The position numbers were made by a program, and so were the translations under genes. Under the pieces are notes generated by a model. The model had not been told where the DNA came from, searched no databases, and was given only the letters and a program-made list of their open reading frames with translations. Of a stretch of DNA of 64,000 bases, positions 17,159-27,414 are shown piece after piece (the stretch's first letter is position 1; each line of letters opens with the position of its first letter). This DNA comes from Dechloromonas hankyongensis (GTDB lineage Bacteria; Pseudomonadota; Gammaproteobacteria; Burkholderiales; Rhodocyclaceae): the NCBI RefSeq assembly GCF_022012295.1, contig NZ_JAKLTN010000001.1, positions 744,001-808,000 of the forward strand, in the 5' to 3' direction.

Positions 17159-20100
17159 TTGCCTGTCTTGCCGTTGATTGCCGACGAGAAAACCATTCCG
17201 CGCATCCATCTGCTCGGAACCCTGGCCATCGTCCTGATCCTGACGCTGGGCCTCGGCGCCTTCTTCTCGTGGCAGCATCTCAAGGAACGCCAGGCGTCGT
17301 TCGGCCGCATCGAGCAGATCGCCCGCGACCAGGTCCGCGCCCGGCTGAGCGCCGAGATGGCCAATGCCCTCGGGTTCATCGAATTCACCCGTTCGCGCAC
17401 CGAGGACGTGCTGCGCCGGAGCATCACCGAACAGGTCGATACCGCGATGCAGATTGTCGAGGCGATCTATGCCCGGGAATCGAAGCTCCATCCGCCCGCC
17501 GAGGTCAAGCGCCTGATCGTCGAGGCCCTGCGTCCGGTGCGCTTCTACAACGGGCGCGGCTATTACTTCATCGACGACATGAACGGGCAGTTCGTCCTGC
17601 TGCCGACGGCGCCGCAGCTGGAAGGCAAGACCGTCCTCGACAACAAGGACGACACCGGGCACTACATCATGCGCGGCCTGATCGAAGCGGCGCGCAAGCC
17701 GCGCGGCGAGGGTTTCTCGCGCTACCGCTGGTACCGCCCCGACAATCCGAAGCAGATGGCCGAGAAACTGGCCTACGTGCGCTATTTCGAACCGTTCGAC
17801 TGGCTGATCGGCACCGGCGACTACACCTACCAGTGGGATCTGCGGCAGCAGCGCGAAGCGGTCGCCCGCCTGCGCTCGCTGCGCTTTGGCGACAGCGGCT
17901 ACATCGGCCTGCTCGACCGTGACGGGCGCAGCCTGTTATTGCCCGGCAACCAGGCGCTGGAGGGCAGGCACTACAGCGAAATGCCGCGCTTCGAGCGCGC
18001 GGCGCTTGAGCTGGTGGTCCGCCAGGCCGGCCAGGGCGGCGGCTTCGTCAGTTACGAGTGGCCCCATCCGGAAACCGGACAGCCGGCGCGCAAGACGGCG
18101 CTGGTCCGTACCGTCGAGCCGTGGGGCTGGGTCATGGTCGTCACCATGTTCGACGACGAACTGCAGGCCATCGTCGCTCAGGAAAGCCAGCGCCACGGCA
18201 ACTGGGGCGGCGAGCGCCTGCTCTGGGTGCTGCTCGTCACGCTCGGCGCCACGGTCATCGGCGTCGTCGGCTCGCTGCTCTTTTCGCGCTGGTCGAATCA
18301 GCTGTTCCGCAGCTATCACCAGCGGAATCGGCAACAGGAAGCCGCCCTGCGCCGCCAGGCCGACGAACTGCTGGTCCTGTCGCGGGCCATCGAGCAGAGT
18401 CCGGCTTCCATCGTCATTGCGGATACGGCGGGCATGATCAAGTACGTCAATCCGAAATTCGAGCAACTGACCGGCTACAGCAGCGCGGAAGTGATCGGCC
18501 AGAATCCGAACATCCTCAGTTCCGGCGAAACGACGGCCGACGAGTACCGCGAACTGTGGGCGACGATAGAAAGCGGCCAGACCTGGCATGGCGTGTTCCA
18601 TAACCGGCGCAAGGATGGCCGGCTGTTCTGGGAACAGGCTTCGATTTCGCCTATTCTCGACGAGGATGGAAAGCTGCTCGAATACCTGGCGGTCAAGGAA
18701 GACATCACCGAACGCAAGCAGGCCGAGGATGCGCTGCGTGAAAACGAATACCGGCTAGGGGTGATCCTCGATAGCGTTCAGGCCTACATCTATATCAAGG
18801 GGCCGGATTATCGCTACCAGTACGCCAATCGTGCGGTGTGCGAACTGTTCGGTCGGCCGCTGGAGCAAATCGTCGGCGAGCCGGATGAATGTTTCTTCGA
18901 CCGGGCGACGGCGGAAAACCTGCGGCGCAATGATCGGCGCGTGCTGGAAAAAGGCGAGCGCGTCGTCGAGGAGGAGGTCAATACCAGCGCCGACGGCCGG
19001 ATCACCACCGCCTACCTGTCGGTCAAGGTGCCGCTGCGCGAGCCGGACGGCAGCATCAGCGCGCTGTGCGGCATTTCCACCGACATCACCGTGCGCCGGC
19101 AGATCGAGGCCGAACTCGAGCACTACCGCCACCACCTCGAAACCCTGGTCCACTCGCGCACCGCCGAACTGGCCGAGGCCAAGGATGCGGCCGAATCGGC
19201 CAGCCGCGCGAAGAGCGCTTTCCTGGCCAACATGAGCCACGAAATCCGTACCCCGATGAACGCCATCATCGGCCTGGCCCACCTGCTGCAGAAGGACATC
19301 GCCGACCCCAAGGCGCTCGAGCGCCTGGGCAAGATCGGCGACTCGGCCACCCATCTGCTCAACGTCATCAATAACATCCTCGACCTGTCGAAAATCGAGG
19401 CCGGCCGCCTGACCATCGAAATCCAGGAGTTCTCGCCGACCCAGGTGGTCGGCCAGACCATCGCCATGCTCGACGAGCGAGCGGCGAGCAAGGGGCTACG
19501 CCTGAGCAGCCGGATCGATCCGGCGGTGCCGGACTGGCTGCGCGGCGATGCGGTGCGCATCGGCCAGGCTCTGCTCAATTTCGTCGGCAATGCCATCAAG
19601 TTCTCCGAGCATGGCGAAGTTACGTTGAGCGCCGGCATCGATCGCGACGACGGCGAGCAGGTGGTGCTACGTTTCGAGGTGCAGGATCAGGGCATAGGGA
19701 TGAGCGCGGAGCAGCAGAGCCAGCTGTTCCAGGCCTTTTCGCAGGCCGATGATTCGATTACCCGCCGCTACGGCGGTACCGGCCTCGGCCTGGCCATCAA
19801 CCGCCATCTCGCCCGCCTGATGGGCGGCGATGTCGGCGTCGACAGCCAGGAGGGCGTGGGCAGCCGTTTCTGGATGACCGTGCTGCTCGACAAATGTCAG
19901 GCGCAGCCGGTCGATGTCGCTCCCGCGGCGGAGCCGCTGCCGCAGGCGCTGGAGAGCGCCATCGCCGCCCGCCATGGCGGCCGCCGCGTGCTGCTGGTCG
20001 AGGACGAGCCGATCAACCAGGAAGTCGGCGGCGAACTGCTGCGCCTGGCCGGACTCCAGGTCGAGCTGGCCGGCAACGGCGAAGAGGCGGTGGCGCGGGT

Positions 20101-20347
20101 GCGCCAGGAGCCATTCGATCTGATTCTGATGGATATGCAAATGCCGGTGATGGGCGGCCTGGAGGCGACCCGCTTGATACGCCAGATTCCCGGCAGGGCC
20201 CGCCTGCCCATCCTGGCCATGACCGCCAATGCCTTTGCCGAGGACCGGCAGGCCTGCATCGACGCCGGCATGAACGGCCATATCGGCAAGCCGGTCGATC
20301 CCGAGGTGTTGTACGCCAACCTGCTGCACTGGCTGGATCAGGCCTGA
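17159..20347 (+). CDS. Membrane hybrid sensor histidine kinase (double Cache-PAS-PAS-HisKA-HATPase-REC)
   Basis: A 1062-residue hybrid kinase. A transmembrane segment near residues 17-36 and another near 355-378 enclose a periplasmic region with two Cache-like modules, including the [16 protein letters not shown] type-2 Cache pattern. Two PAS domains follow (about 410-530 and 540-660), a coiled coil, the HisKA box [11 protein letters not shown], the ATPase domain (GTGLGLAI) and a C-terminal receiver with phospho-acceptor Asp in [13 protein letters not shown]. No partner regulator is adjacent. The start is a TTG at 17159 close after AAGGG; TTG 17168 or 17174 would also fit, so the first residues are uncertain. 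Ligand unknown; Cache domains typically bind small organic acids or amino acids. Confidence 0.88.
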   Translation: MPVLPLIADEKTIPRIHLLGTLAIVLILTLGLGAFFSWQHLKERQASFGRIEQIARDQVRARLSAEMANALGFIEFTRSRTEDVLRRSITEQVDTAMQIVEAIYARESKLHPPAEVKRLIVEALRPVRFYNGRGYYFIDDMNGQFVLLPTAPQLEGKTVLDNKDDTGHYIMRGLIEAARKPRGEGFSRYRWYRPDNPKQMAEKLAYVRYFEPFDWLIGTGDYTYQWDLRQQREAVARLRSLRFGDSGYIGLLDRDGRSLLLPGNQALEGRHYSEMPRFERAALELVVRQAGQGGGFVSYEWPHPETGQPARKTALVRTVEPWGWVMVVTMFDDELQAIVAQESQRHGNWGGERLLWVLLVTLGATVIGVVGSLLFSRWSNQLFRSYHQRNRQQEAALRRQADELLVLSRAIEQSPASIVIADTAGMIKYVNPKFEQLTGYSSAEVIGQNPNILSSGETTADEYRELWATIESGQTWHGVFHNRRKDGRLFWEQASISPILDEDGKLLEYLAVKEDITERKQAEDALRENEYRLGVILDSVQAYIYIKGPDYRYQYANRAVCELFGRPLEQIVGEPDECFFDRATAENLRRNDRRVLEKGERVVEEEVNTSADGRITTAYLSVKVPLREPDGSISALCGISTDITVRRQIEAELEHYRHHLETLVHSRTAELAEAKDAAESASRAKSAFLANMSHEIRTPMNAIIGLAHLLQKDIADPKALERLGKIGDSATHLLNVINNILDLSKIEAGRLTIEIQEFSPTQVVGQTIAMLDERAASKGLRLSSRIDPAVPDWLRGDAVRIGQALLNFVGNAIKFSEHGEVTLSAGIDRDDGEQVVLRFEVQDQGIGMSAEQQSQLFQAFSQADDSITRRYGGTGLGLAINRHLARLMGGDVGVDSQEGVGSRFWMTVLLDKCQAQPVDVAPAAEPLPQALESAIAARHGGRRVLLVEDEPINQEVGGELLRLAGLQVELAGNGEEAVARVRQEPFDLILMDMQMPVMGGLEATRLIRQIPGRARLPILAMTANAFAEDRQACIDAGMNGHIGKPVDPEVLYANLLHWLDQA

Positions 20348-20371
20348 GGCACCGATCCGCCGGTTCGCCGT

Positions 20372-21046
20372 TCAGGCGCCGAAGCGGCGCAACCCTTCGA
20401 GATCGACAATCAGGATGCCGCCGTATTCGCTGCGTACCAGCCCGGCGTCCTCCAGCACTTTCAGCGCCTGATTGGCACGCTGGCGGGAAACCCCGGCCAG
20501 GTAGCCGAGTTCTTCCTGCGAAATCTGCAGCAACCGGTTGGTGCCGGGGTAGAGCACCGGGTTGAACAAGGCGGCCAGGCCGCGGGCGATGCGGGCGTCG
20601 GTGTCGAGCATGCGCTCGTTTTCGATCATGCCGATGAACTGGCCGAGGCGTTCGTTCAACTGGGTGATCATGTAGCGGTTGAAGGCGATGCTGTGGTCGA
20701 GCAGCCAGTTAAAGGTCTGCCGGTTCATGAAGGCGACGCGGCTTTCGCGCAGGGCCATCACGTCGTAGCGGCGGGGCTCGTTCTTGAGCAGGGAGCCTTC
20801 GCCTATCCAGGCGCCGGGGCTGATGCCGGTCAGCGAGGTGGTCTTGCCGGTGGTCCAGTGGCTGGCCATCTTGCCCAGGCCGTCGATGAGGCCCATCCAG
20901 TATTCGACCGGCTCACCCTTCATGCAGATGAAGGCGCCCGCCGCATAGCTGCGTTCGGTGGTTCCGGCGAGGGCTTTCTCCATTTCCTCGGCGGTCAGCG
21001 ATTGTCCCCACAAGGAGGTTCGCAGCAGTTCCTCAGCGTTTTTCAA
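20372..21046 (-). CDS. Crp/Fnr-family transcriptional regulator
   Basis: A 224-residue regulator with an N-terminal cyclic-nucleotide-binding-like barrel (GAFICMKGEPVEYWMGLIDG) and a C-terminal winged helix (ISQEELGYLAGVSRQRANQAL). No Fnr-type cysteine cluster is present, so it is not an iron-sulfur sensor. I place the start at a TTG (21046) preceded by GGAAAA, because a TATAAT box lies at 21077-21082 on this strand and upstream ATG/GTG codons would lie before the transcript start; a longer form from ATG 21133 cannot be excluded. It is divergent from the acyl-CoA synthetase of the uptake cluster and is its likely regulator. Confidence 0.82.
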   Translation of the reverse strand: MKNAEELLRTSLWGQSLTAEEMEKALAGTTERSYAAGAFICMKGEPVEYWMGLIDGLGKMASHWTTGKTTSLTGISPGAWIGEGSLLKNEPRRYDVMALRESRVAFMNRQTFNWLLDHSIAFNRYMITQLNERLGQFIGMIENERMLDTDARIARGLAALFNPVLYPGTNRLLQISQEELGYLAGVSRQRANQALKVLEDAGLVRSEYGGILIVDLEGLRRFGA

Positions 21047-21126
21047 AATATTTTCCGGATTGTCTGCCGAACGACAATTATAAGGCGCTGAAGTGCATAC
21101 ACTGCGCAGCAGACTCAGCGATTGTC
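20995..21126. promoter_or_regulatory. Divergent regulatory region with inverted repeat and paired 12-mers
   Basis: A perfect inverted repeat ATTGTC-N8-GACAAT lies at 21059-21078 and overlaps a TATAAT box (21077-21082, minus strand) that could drive the Crp-type regulator. The exact 12-mer TCAGCGATTGTC occurs on each side, at 20995-21006 and 21115-21126, 120 bases apart, and contains the same ATTGTC half-site. The arrangement suggests regulator sites controlling both divergent genes. No good -35 box accompanies the TATAAT. The upstream 12-mer lies within the start of the regulator's coding region. Confidence 0.5.
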
Positions 21127-21224
21127 GTGGCATGCTGCAAGGTCTGTGTAAGCCAGCAGAATCCACAATGAATCAAACGAACGTTAGACCGCGAACCATG
21201 AGTCGCGGCGGAGGAGACAAAGAA

Positions 21225-23192
21225 ATGGCCACGCAGGCGAAATACGCCGCGGTGGACGGGTTGCACACCTTTCCCCGCTTGCTGTTCCATCATGCGACGG
21301 TGCGCCCCAACGCGCCCGCCATGCGCGAGAAATACCTCGGTATCTGGCAGACGTGGACCTGGTCCGACGTCGCCGAGCGCGTCCGGGCGCTGGCCTGCGG
21401 CCTGGCCGCCCTCGGCTTCAAGCGCGGCGACAACCTGGCCATCATCGGCGACAACCGGCCGCACCTGTACATGATGATGACCGCCGCCCAATGCCTGGGC
21501 GGCGTGCCGGTGCCGCTCTACCAGGATGCGGTGGCCAACGAGATGCTGTTCGTGCTGCAGGATGCCGGCATCCGCTTCGTCGTCGTCGAGGACCAGGAGC
21601 AGGTCGACAAGATGCTCGAGGTCAAGGATCAGGTGGCGACGCTCGAGCACATCATTTACGACGATCCGCGCGGCATGCGCCATTACAACCAGTCTTTCCT
21701 GCATGACATCCATGAACTCATGGAGATGGGCCGGATTCACGACCGCAACCACACCGCTTTCCTGAACGCGGAAGTGGAAAAAGGCCATTTCGACGACACC
21801 GGCGTCATGCTCTACACTTCGGGCACCACCGGCAAGCCGAAGGGCGTCTGCCAGACGCACGCCGCCTTCATCGCCGCCGCGCAGGGCGGGGTGCAGGTGG
21901 ACAACCTGGGCGCCGACGGCGACATCCTGTCCTACCTGCCCATGGCCTGGGTCGGCGACCACCTGTTTTCCTACGCCCAGGCGCTGGTCGCCGGCTTCAC
22001 CATCAACTGTCCGGAATCCGGCGATACGGTGATGTCCGACCTGCGCGAAATCGGCCCGACCTGCTATTTCGCCCCGCCGCGCGTTTTCGAGAGCCTGCTC
22101 ACCTCGGTGATGATCCGTATGGAAGACGCCGGCCCGCTCAAACAGAAGATGTTCCATCACTACATGGCGGTGGCCAAGCGCTGCGGTGCCGACATCCTCG
22201 ACGGCAAGGCGGTCGGCTTCGGCGACCGGCTGCAATACTGGCTGGGCAACCTGCTGGTCTATGGGCCGCTGCGCAACGTGCTGGGCATGAGCCGCATCAA
22301 GGTGGCCTACACCGCCGGCGCTGCCATCGGCCCCGACCTGTTCAAGTTCTACCGCTCGATCGGCATCAACCTGAAGCAGTTCTACGGCCAGACCGAAACC
22401 TGCGCCTACGTCTGCCTGCAGCCGGACGGCCAGATCAAGTTCGACTCGGTCGGCCAGCCGGCCCCGGGCGTCGAGATCAAGATCGCTGACAACGGCGAGG
22501 TGCTGGTCAAGGGGCCGATGCTGCTCAAGGAGTACTACAAGCGCCCGGACGCCACGGCCGAGACGATCAATGCCGAGGGCTGGTTCATGACCGGCGACGC
22601 CGGCTTCCTCGACGAGGACGGCCACCTGAAGATCATCGACCGCGCCAAGGACGTCGGCAAGCTGTCGAACGGCGCGATGTTCGCGCCCAACTACATCGAG
22701 AACAAGCTCAAGTTCTTCCAGCACATCAAGGAAGTGGTCTGCTTCGGCCACGACCGCGACATGGTTACCGCCTTCATCAATATCGACATGGGCGCCGTCG
22801 GCAACTGGGCCGAGCGCCGCGGCATCGCCTACTCGGGCTACACCGACCTGGCCGGCAAGCCGCAGGTGTATGAATTGATCCAGAAGTGCGTCGAGGAAGT
22901 GAATGCCGGACTGGCCGGCGACAGCATGGTCGCCGACTCGCAGATCCATCGCTTCCTGATCCTGCACAAGGAACTCGACCCCGACGACGACGAGCTGACC
23001 CGGACCCGCAAGGTGCGCCGCAATTTCGTCGCCGAGAAGTACAAGGTGCTGATCGATGCGCTGTACGCCGGCAAGGCCAACCAGTTCATCGAAACCGAGG
23101 TCAAGTTCGAGGACGGCCGGCGGGGCAAGGTGGCGGCCGACCTGAAGATCGTCGACTGCAAGACCTTCCCGATCGCGCGCAAGGCGGCTTGA
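21225..23192 (+). CDS. Long-chain-type acyl-CoA synthetase (AMP-forming)
   Basis: A 655-residue adenylate-forming ligase that activates a carboxylic acid with ATP and CoA. All core motifs are visible: P-loop LYTSGTTGKPKG near residue 200, YGQTET, and the hinge region TGDAGFLDEDGHLKIIDRAKD. Size and the FAPNYIENKLKF segment place it with the long-chain acyl-CoA synthetase subgroup rather than acetyl- or benzoate-CoA ligases, but the substrate is not deducible. The start at 21225 follows GGAGGAGA; upstream in-frame ATGs at 21168 and 21198 lack a comparable site. It heads the ABC transporter cluster and probably traps the imported acid as its CoA ester. Confidence 0.88.
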   Translation: MATQAKYAAVDGLHTFPRLLFHHATVRPNAPAMREKYLGIWQTWTWSDVAERVRALACGLAALGFKRGDNLAIIGDNRPHLYMMMTAAQCLGGVPVPLYQDAVANEMLFVLQDAGIRFVVVEDQEQVDKMLEVKDQVATLEHIIYDDPRGMRHYNQSFLHDIHELMEMGRIHDRNHTAFLNAEVEKGHFDDTGVMLYTSGTTGKPKGVCQTHAAFIAAAQGGVQVDNLGADGDILSYLPMAWVGDHLFSYAQALVAGFTINCPESGDTVMSDLREIGPTCYFAPPRVFESLLTSVMIRMEDAGPLKQKMFHHYMAVAKRCGADILDGKAVGFGDRLQYWLGNLLVYGPLRNVLGMSRIKVAYTAGAAIGPDLFKFYRSIGINLKQFYGQTETCAYVCLQPDGQIKFDSVGQPAPGVEIKIADNGEVLVKGPMLLKEYYKRPDATAETINAEGWFMTGDAGFLDEDGHLKIIDRAKDVGKLSNGAMFAPNYIENKLKFFQHIKEVVCFGHDRDMVTAFINIDMGAVGNWAERRGIAYSGYTDLAGKPQVYELIQKCVEEVNAGLAGDSMVADSQIHRFLILHKELDPDDDELTRTRKVRRNFVAEKYKVLIDALYAGKANQFIETEVKFEDGRRGKVAADLKIVDCKTFPIARKAA

Positions 23193-23193
23193 G

Positions 23194-24036
23194 ATGAACG
23201 CCCCCCTTTCATCCATCTCCGCCGTGAGCGGATTGAACGAGCAATCCACGATGAGCAGCAAGAAAATCGGCGAAGTCATTCTCGACCTGCAGAACATTTC
23301 CCTGCGCTTCGGCGGCGTCAAGGCGCTGACCGACATCTCCTTCAACGTCCGGGAGCACGAAATCCGCGCCATCATCGGCCCCAACGGCGCCGGCAAGAGT
23401 TCGATGCTCAACGTCATCAACGGCGTCTATCACCCGCAGGAAGGCAAGATTTTCTGGCACGGCAACGAGCGCAAGCGCATGGAGCCGCACATGGCGGCCC
23501 AGCAGAACATCGCCCGCACCTTCCAGAACATCGCGCTGTTCAAGGGCATGAGCGTGCTCGACAACATCATGACCGGGCGCATCACCAAGATGAAATCCAA
23601 TTTCATCGAGCATGCGCTGTGGTTCGGCAGGGCCAAGAAGGAAGAGCTGGAGCATCGCCAAAAGGTCGAGGAGGTGATCGACTTCCTCGAAATCCAGCAC
23701 ATCCGCAAGACCCCTGTCGGCCGCCTGCCCTATGGCTTGCAGAAGCGCGTCGAACTAGGCCGCGCCTTGGCCGCCGAGCCGTCCATGCTGCTCCTCGACG
23801 AGCCGATGGCCGGCATGAACGTCGAGGAAAAGCAGGACATGTGCCGCTTCATCCTCGATGTGAATGATCAGTTCGGCACCACCATCGTGCTCATCGAGCA
23901 CGACATGGGCGTCGTGATGGACATCTCCGACCGCGTCGTGGTGCTCGACTACGGCAAGAAGATCGGCGACGGTGTGCCGGACGAGGTCAAGAACAACGAA
24001 GACGTGATCCGCGCCTATCTCGGCGCCGGACACTAG
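23194..24036 (+). CDS. livG: Liv-type ABC transporter ATP-binding protein (LivG)
   Basis: A 280-residue ABC ATPase. The Walker A motif GPNGAGKSS is near residue 70, the Q-loop region is ARTFQNIALF, and Walker B is LLLDEPMAGMN. The signature is the relaxed LPYGLQKRVELGRAL, as usual for LivG. The stop of the synthetase gene is one base before the ATG, so the genes are coupled; an alternative ATG at 23251 would shorten the protein by 19 residues. Partner of LivF at 27493 in a cassette for organic acids or amino acids. Confidence 0.88.
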   Translation: MNAPLSSISAVSGLNEQSTMSSKKIGEVILDLQNISLRFGGVKALTDISFNVREHEIRAIIGPNGAGKSSMLNVINGVYHPQEGKIFWHGNERKRMEPHMAAQQNIARTFQNIALFKGMSVLDNIMTGRITKMKSNFIEHALWFGRAKKEELEHRQKVEEVIDFLEIQHIRKTPVGRLPYGLQKRVELGRALAAEPSMLLLDEPMAGMNVEEKQDMCRFILDVNDQFGTTIVLIEHDMGVVMDISDRVVVLDYGKKIGDGVPDEVKNNEDVIRAYLGAGH

Positions 24037-24047
24037 GAGACGGGGAC

Positions 24048-24962
24048 ATGAATTTCTTTTTTGAAGTCCTGATCGGCGGCCTGTTGTCCGGCGTCATGTA
24101 TGCGCTGGTGGCCCTCGGTTTCGTGATGATCTACAAGGCCTCCGGGGTGTTCAACTTCGCCCAGGGCGCCATGGTTTACCTCGCCGCGCTGTCGGTGGTC
24201 GGCTGCATGGAGAAGGGCGCGCCGCTGTGGCTGGCCATCATCCTCGCCTTCGTCATCATGACCCTGTTCGGCATCGCCACCGAGAAGTTCGTGCTGCGCA
24301 AGCTGGTCAATCAGCCTCCCATCGCGCTGTTCATGGCCACCATCGGCCTCGCCTTCTTCATCGAGGGCCTGGCGCCGATGATTTTCGGTTCCGAGCCGCG
24401 CGCCCTGGATCTGGGCATCGTCGACGAGCCGATCGAGTCGATCCTCGACAACTTCAACATGGTCATTTCCAAGTTCGACCTGGTCGCCGCCGGCGTCGCC
24501 TCGGTACTGGTCGCCACGCTGGCCCTGTTCTTCCAATATACCCGGGTCGGCCGCGCCCTGCGGGCGGTGGCCGACGACCACCAGGCGGCCTTGTCGATCG
24601 GCATTCCGCTGCAGAACATCTGGGCCATCGTCTGGGGCGTTGCCGGTTTCGTCGCCCTGGTCGCCGGCATGATGTGGGGTGCCCGCAACGGCGTGCAGTT
24701 TGCGCTTACTTTCACTGCGCTCAAGGCGCTGCCGGTATTGATCCTCGGCGGCTTCACCTCGGTGCCGGGCGCCATCGTCGGCGGCCTGATCATCGGCGCC
24801 TCGGAAAAGCTGGCCGAGATCTACATCCCGCCGGTCATGCAGGATCTGTTCGGCGGCAACTTCGGCGGCATCGAAGGTTGGTTCCCCTATGTGCTGGCGC
24901 TGCTCTTCCTCCTCGTCAGGCCCGAAGGTCTGTTCGGCGAAAAGCACATCGATCGAGTCTAA
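24048..24962 (+). CDS. livH: Liv-type ABC transporter permease (LivH)
   Basis: A 304-residue inner-membrane permease with about eight hydrophobic segments. Family landmarks are LLSGVMYALVALGFVMIYKASGVFNFAQGAM at the N-terminus (quoted in part: YALVALGFVMIYK), GRALRAVADD for the coupling loop to the ATPases, and the glycine-rich GGFTSVPGAIVGGLIIG near the end. It starts after AGGAGA at 24036-24041. Acts as a heterodimer with the next gene product. Confidence 0.9.
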   Translation: MNFFFEVLIGGLLSGVMYALVALGFVMIYKASGVFNFAQGAMVYLAALSVVGCMEKGAPLWLAIILAFVIMTLFGIATEKFVLRKLVNQPPIALFMATIGLAFFIEGLAPMIFGSEPRALDLGIVDEPIESILDNFNMVISKFDLVAAGVASVLVATLALFFQYTRVGRALRAVADDHQAALSIGIPLQNIWAIVWGVAGFVALVAGMMWGARNGVQFALTFTALKALPVLILGGFTSVPGAIVGGLIIGASEKLAEIYIPPVMQDLFGGNFGGIEGWFPYVLALLFLLVRPEGLFGEKHIDRV

Positions 24963-24973
24963 GGAGAAAAATA

Positions 24974-26050
24974 ATGCTCTATCGTGAAGCCGGTCAATTC
25001 AAGACCACCTACGCCGCCGACCAGCAGCTGTTTCCGATCCGCCAGGACCGCATCGGCGTGCTCGTCCTGCTCGCCGTCGCCTTCCTCGGTGTGCCGCTGT
25101 TGGCCAGCGAATACTGGTTCTCGGCCATCCTGATTCCCTTCCTGATCTTCGCCCTGGCGGCGCTCGGCCTGAACATCCTGACCGGTTACGCCGGCCAGCT
25201 GTCGCTCGGCTCGGCAGCCTTCATGGCGGTCGGCGCCTACGCCGCCTACAACTTCCAGCTGCGGGTCGAGGGCATCCCCATCCTCGTTTCCTTCATCTGC
25301 GGCGGCCTGACCGCGGCCGGCGTCGGCGTACTGTTCGGCCTGCCGTCGCTGCGCATCAAGGGTTTCTACTTGGCGGTGGCGACGCTGGCGGCGCAATTCT
25401 TCATCGTCTGGTGCCTGACCAAGTTTCCCTGGCTGTCGAACAATTCGTCGTCGGGGGTGATCTCGACCCAGAAGCTGATCATCTTCGGCCACGAACTGAA
25501 CACCCCGGTCGAGAAATACCTGCTGGTGCTGTCCATCGTCGTTTTCCTGGCGCTGGCCGCCAAGAACATGGTGCGTTCATCTACCGGCCGGGCCTGGATG
25601 GCGGTGCGCGACATGGACGTGGCGGCTTCGGTGATCGGCATCAAGCTGATGCCGACCAAGCTGCTCGCCTTCGCCGTCAGTTCCTTCTACTGCGGCGTGG
25701 CCGGCGCGCTGTACGCCTTCTGCTACCTCGGTTCGGTCGAGCCGGACGGCTTCTCGCTCGAAATGTCGTTCAAGATCCTGTTCATGATCATCATCGGCGG
25801 CGTCGGCTCGATCATGGGCGCCTTCCTCGGTGCCGCCTTCATCTTGCTGCTGCCGATCTTCCTCGACGTGGCCCTGCCGGCTGCGGCCGGCCTGTTCGGC
25901 CTGCCGTTTTCCAGCGCCACCGTGTCGCACATCCAGATTCTGGTGTTCGGTGCGCTGATCATGTTCTTCCTGATCGTCGAGCCGCACGGGTTGGCCCGTC
26001 TGTGGCAGATCGCCAAGGAAAAGCTGCGCCTGTGGCCGTTCCCGCATTAA
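24974..26050 (+). CDS. livM: Liv-type ABC transporter permease (LivM)
   Basis: A 358-residue permease that pairs with LivH. The FALAALGLNILTGYAGQLSLG segment marks the LivM family, and VRDMDVAASVIGI is the coupling loop. The ATG at 24974 follows AAGGAG at 24961-24966, 11 bases after the livH stop; the frame is open far upstream, but that part overlaps livH out of frame. About nine hydrophobic segments are seen. The C-terminal VEPHGLARLW ending is typical. Confidence 0.9.
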   Translation: MLYREAGQFKTTYAADQQLFPIRQDRIGVLVLLAVAFLGVPLLASEYWFSAILIPFLIFALAALGLNILTGYAGQLSLGSAAFMAVGAYAAYNFQLRVEGIPILVSFICGGLTAAGVGVLFGLPSLRIKGFYLAVATLAAQFFIVWCLTKFPWLSNNSSSGVISTQKLIIFGHELNTPVEKYLLVLSIVVFLALAAKNMVRSSTGRAWMAVRDMDVAASVIGIKLMPTKLLAFAVSSFYCGVAGALYAFCYLGSVEPDGFSLEMSFKILFMIIIGGVGSIMGAFLGAAFILLLPIFLDVALPAAAGLFGLPFSSATVSHIQILVFGALIMFFLIVEPHGLARLWQIAKEKLRLWPFPH

Positions 26051-26090
26051 ACCGGGTATTGCCATCTTTATAAAACCAAGGAGACTAACC

Positions 26091-27413
26091 ATGATTAAAA
26101 GCTTCAAACCCACCCTGAGTGCCGTTGCGCTTTCCCTGGCAATCCTGTCTCAAGGCGCAGTCGCTGCCGAAGAGCAGTTCTTCCCGATTCCCGGCTACCG
26201 CGTCGGCCCCTACGGCGCCAACGGCCAGTCCTTCTACGGCGGCTTCATCGATTACCTGACCTACGTCAATCTCAAGGAGAAGGGTGTCAACGGCGTCGCG
26301 CTGACGCACGAAGAGTGCGAGACCGAATACAACAACGCCAAGGGCGTCGAGTGCTACGAGCGCCTGAAGGGCAAGGCCGCCAAGTCGGCCGGCCCGATCC
26401 ACACCATGTCCACCGGCATTTCCTACGCCCTGATCGACAAGTCGGCACAGGACAAGCTGCCGCTGGCCATGATGGGCTACGGCCGCACCGACGCGGTCGA
26501 CGGTTCGGTCTTCCCGTACGCCTTCCCGCTGGTCACCACCTACCAGATGCAGGCCTCGGCGATCGTCAAGTTCATCAAGGACAAGAACGGTGGCAATCTG
26601 GCCGGCAAGAAGATCGTTTATCTGTACCACGACTCGGCCTACGGCAAGGAAGCCATCATCGCGATGGAAGCCGAGGCCTCGCTGAACAAGTTCCAGCTGG
26701 TGCAGATTCCGGTCGCCCACCCGGGCAACGAACAGGGTGCCCAGTGGCTGAAGATTCGCCAGGAAAAGCCGGATTACGTCGTGTTCTGGGGCTGGGGCGT
26801 GATGAACCAGACCGCGCTGAAGGCCGCCCAGAAGGTCGGCTACCCGCGCGACAAGATGATCGGCTCGTGGTGGACCGGCTCCGAGGAAGACGTCATCCCG
26901 GCCGGCGAAGCCGCCAAGGGCTACATGGCCGCCACCTGGAACGTCGCCGGCACCGCCGTGCCGCTGATTGCCGACATCGACAAGGTGGTCTACGGCGCCG
27001 GCAAGGGCAACCTGCAGGACAAGTCCAAGATCGGCACCATCCTGTACAACCGCGGCGTATCGGCCGCCGTGCTGTCGGTCGAGGCCATCCGCAAGGGCCA
27101 GGAAAAGTTCGGCAAGGGCAAGGCGCTGACCGGCGAACAGACCCGCTGGGCGCTGGAAAACCTGAACATCACCGACGCCCGCCTGAAGGCCATCGGCGCC
27201 ACCGACCTGCTGCCGGAAATCAAGACTTCCTGCGACAACCACGAAGGTTCCGGCAAGGTGAAGATCCAGCAGTGGGACGGCGCCAAGTGGGTGCCGGTGT
27301 CCGGCTGGATCGAAGGCAACAAGGCGCTGATCCACCCGCTGTTCCAGGCCTCCGCCAAGCAGTACGCCAAGGAAAAGGGCATCACGCCGCGCGATTGCAG
27401 CAAAGAAAAGTAA
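26091..27413 (+). CDS. livK: Periplasmic substrate-binding protein of the first Liv cassette
   Basis: A 440-residue periplasmic binding protein of type-1 fold with a signal peptide (about 1-25, cleavage after AVA). It is about 70 residues longer than amino-acid-binding LivK. The early region VGPYGANGQSFYGGFIDYLTY and the Glu/Cys-containing THEECETEYNNAKG are characteristic of a subgroup commonly linked to aromatic or other organic acids rather than leucine. The start follows AAGGAG with 8 bases of spacing. An unusual repeat-rich hairpin follows the stop. Ligand assignment is inference from neighbours: two ligase-like genes and a CoA-ester racemase-like gene. Confidence 0.85.
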   Translation: MIKSFKPTLSAVALSLAILSQGAVAAEEQFFPIPGYRVGPYGANGQSFYGGFIDYLTYVNLKEKGVNGVALTHEECETEYNNAKGVECYERLKGKAAKSAGPIHTMSTGISYALIDKSAQDKLPLAMMGYGRTDAVDGSVFPYAFPLVTTYQMQASAIVKFIKDKNGGNLAGKKIVYLYHDSAYGKEAIIAMEAEASLNKFQLVQIPVAHPGNEQGAQWLKIRQEKPDYVVFWGWGVMNQTALKAAQKVGYPRDKMIGSWWTGSEEDVIPAGEAAKGYMAATWNVAGTAVPLIADIDKVVYGAGKGNLQDKSKIGTILYNRGVSAAVLSVEAIRKGQEKFGKGKALTGEQTRWALENLNITDARLKAIGATDLLPEIKTSCDNHEGSGKVKIQQWDGAKWVPVSGWIEGNKALIHPLFQASAKQYAKEKGITPRDCSKEK

Positions 27414-27414
27414 T

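Noticed and set aside
21078..23420. A 780-codon open frame opposite the acyl-CoA synthetase
   Set aside because: Same shadow pattern; it spans a promoter region and two plus-strand genes and has no recognisable family.
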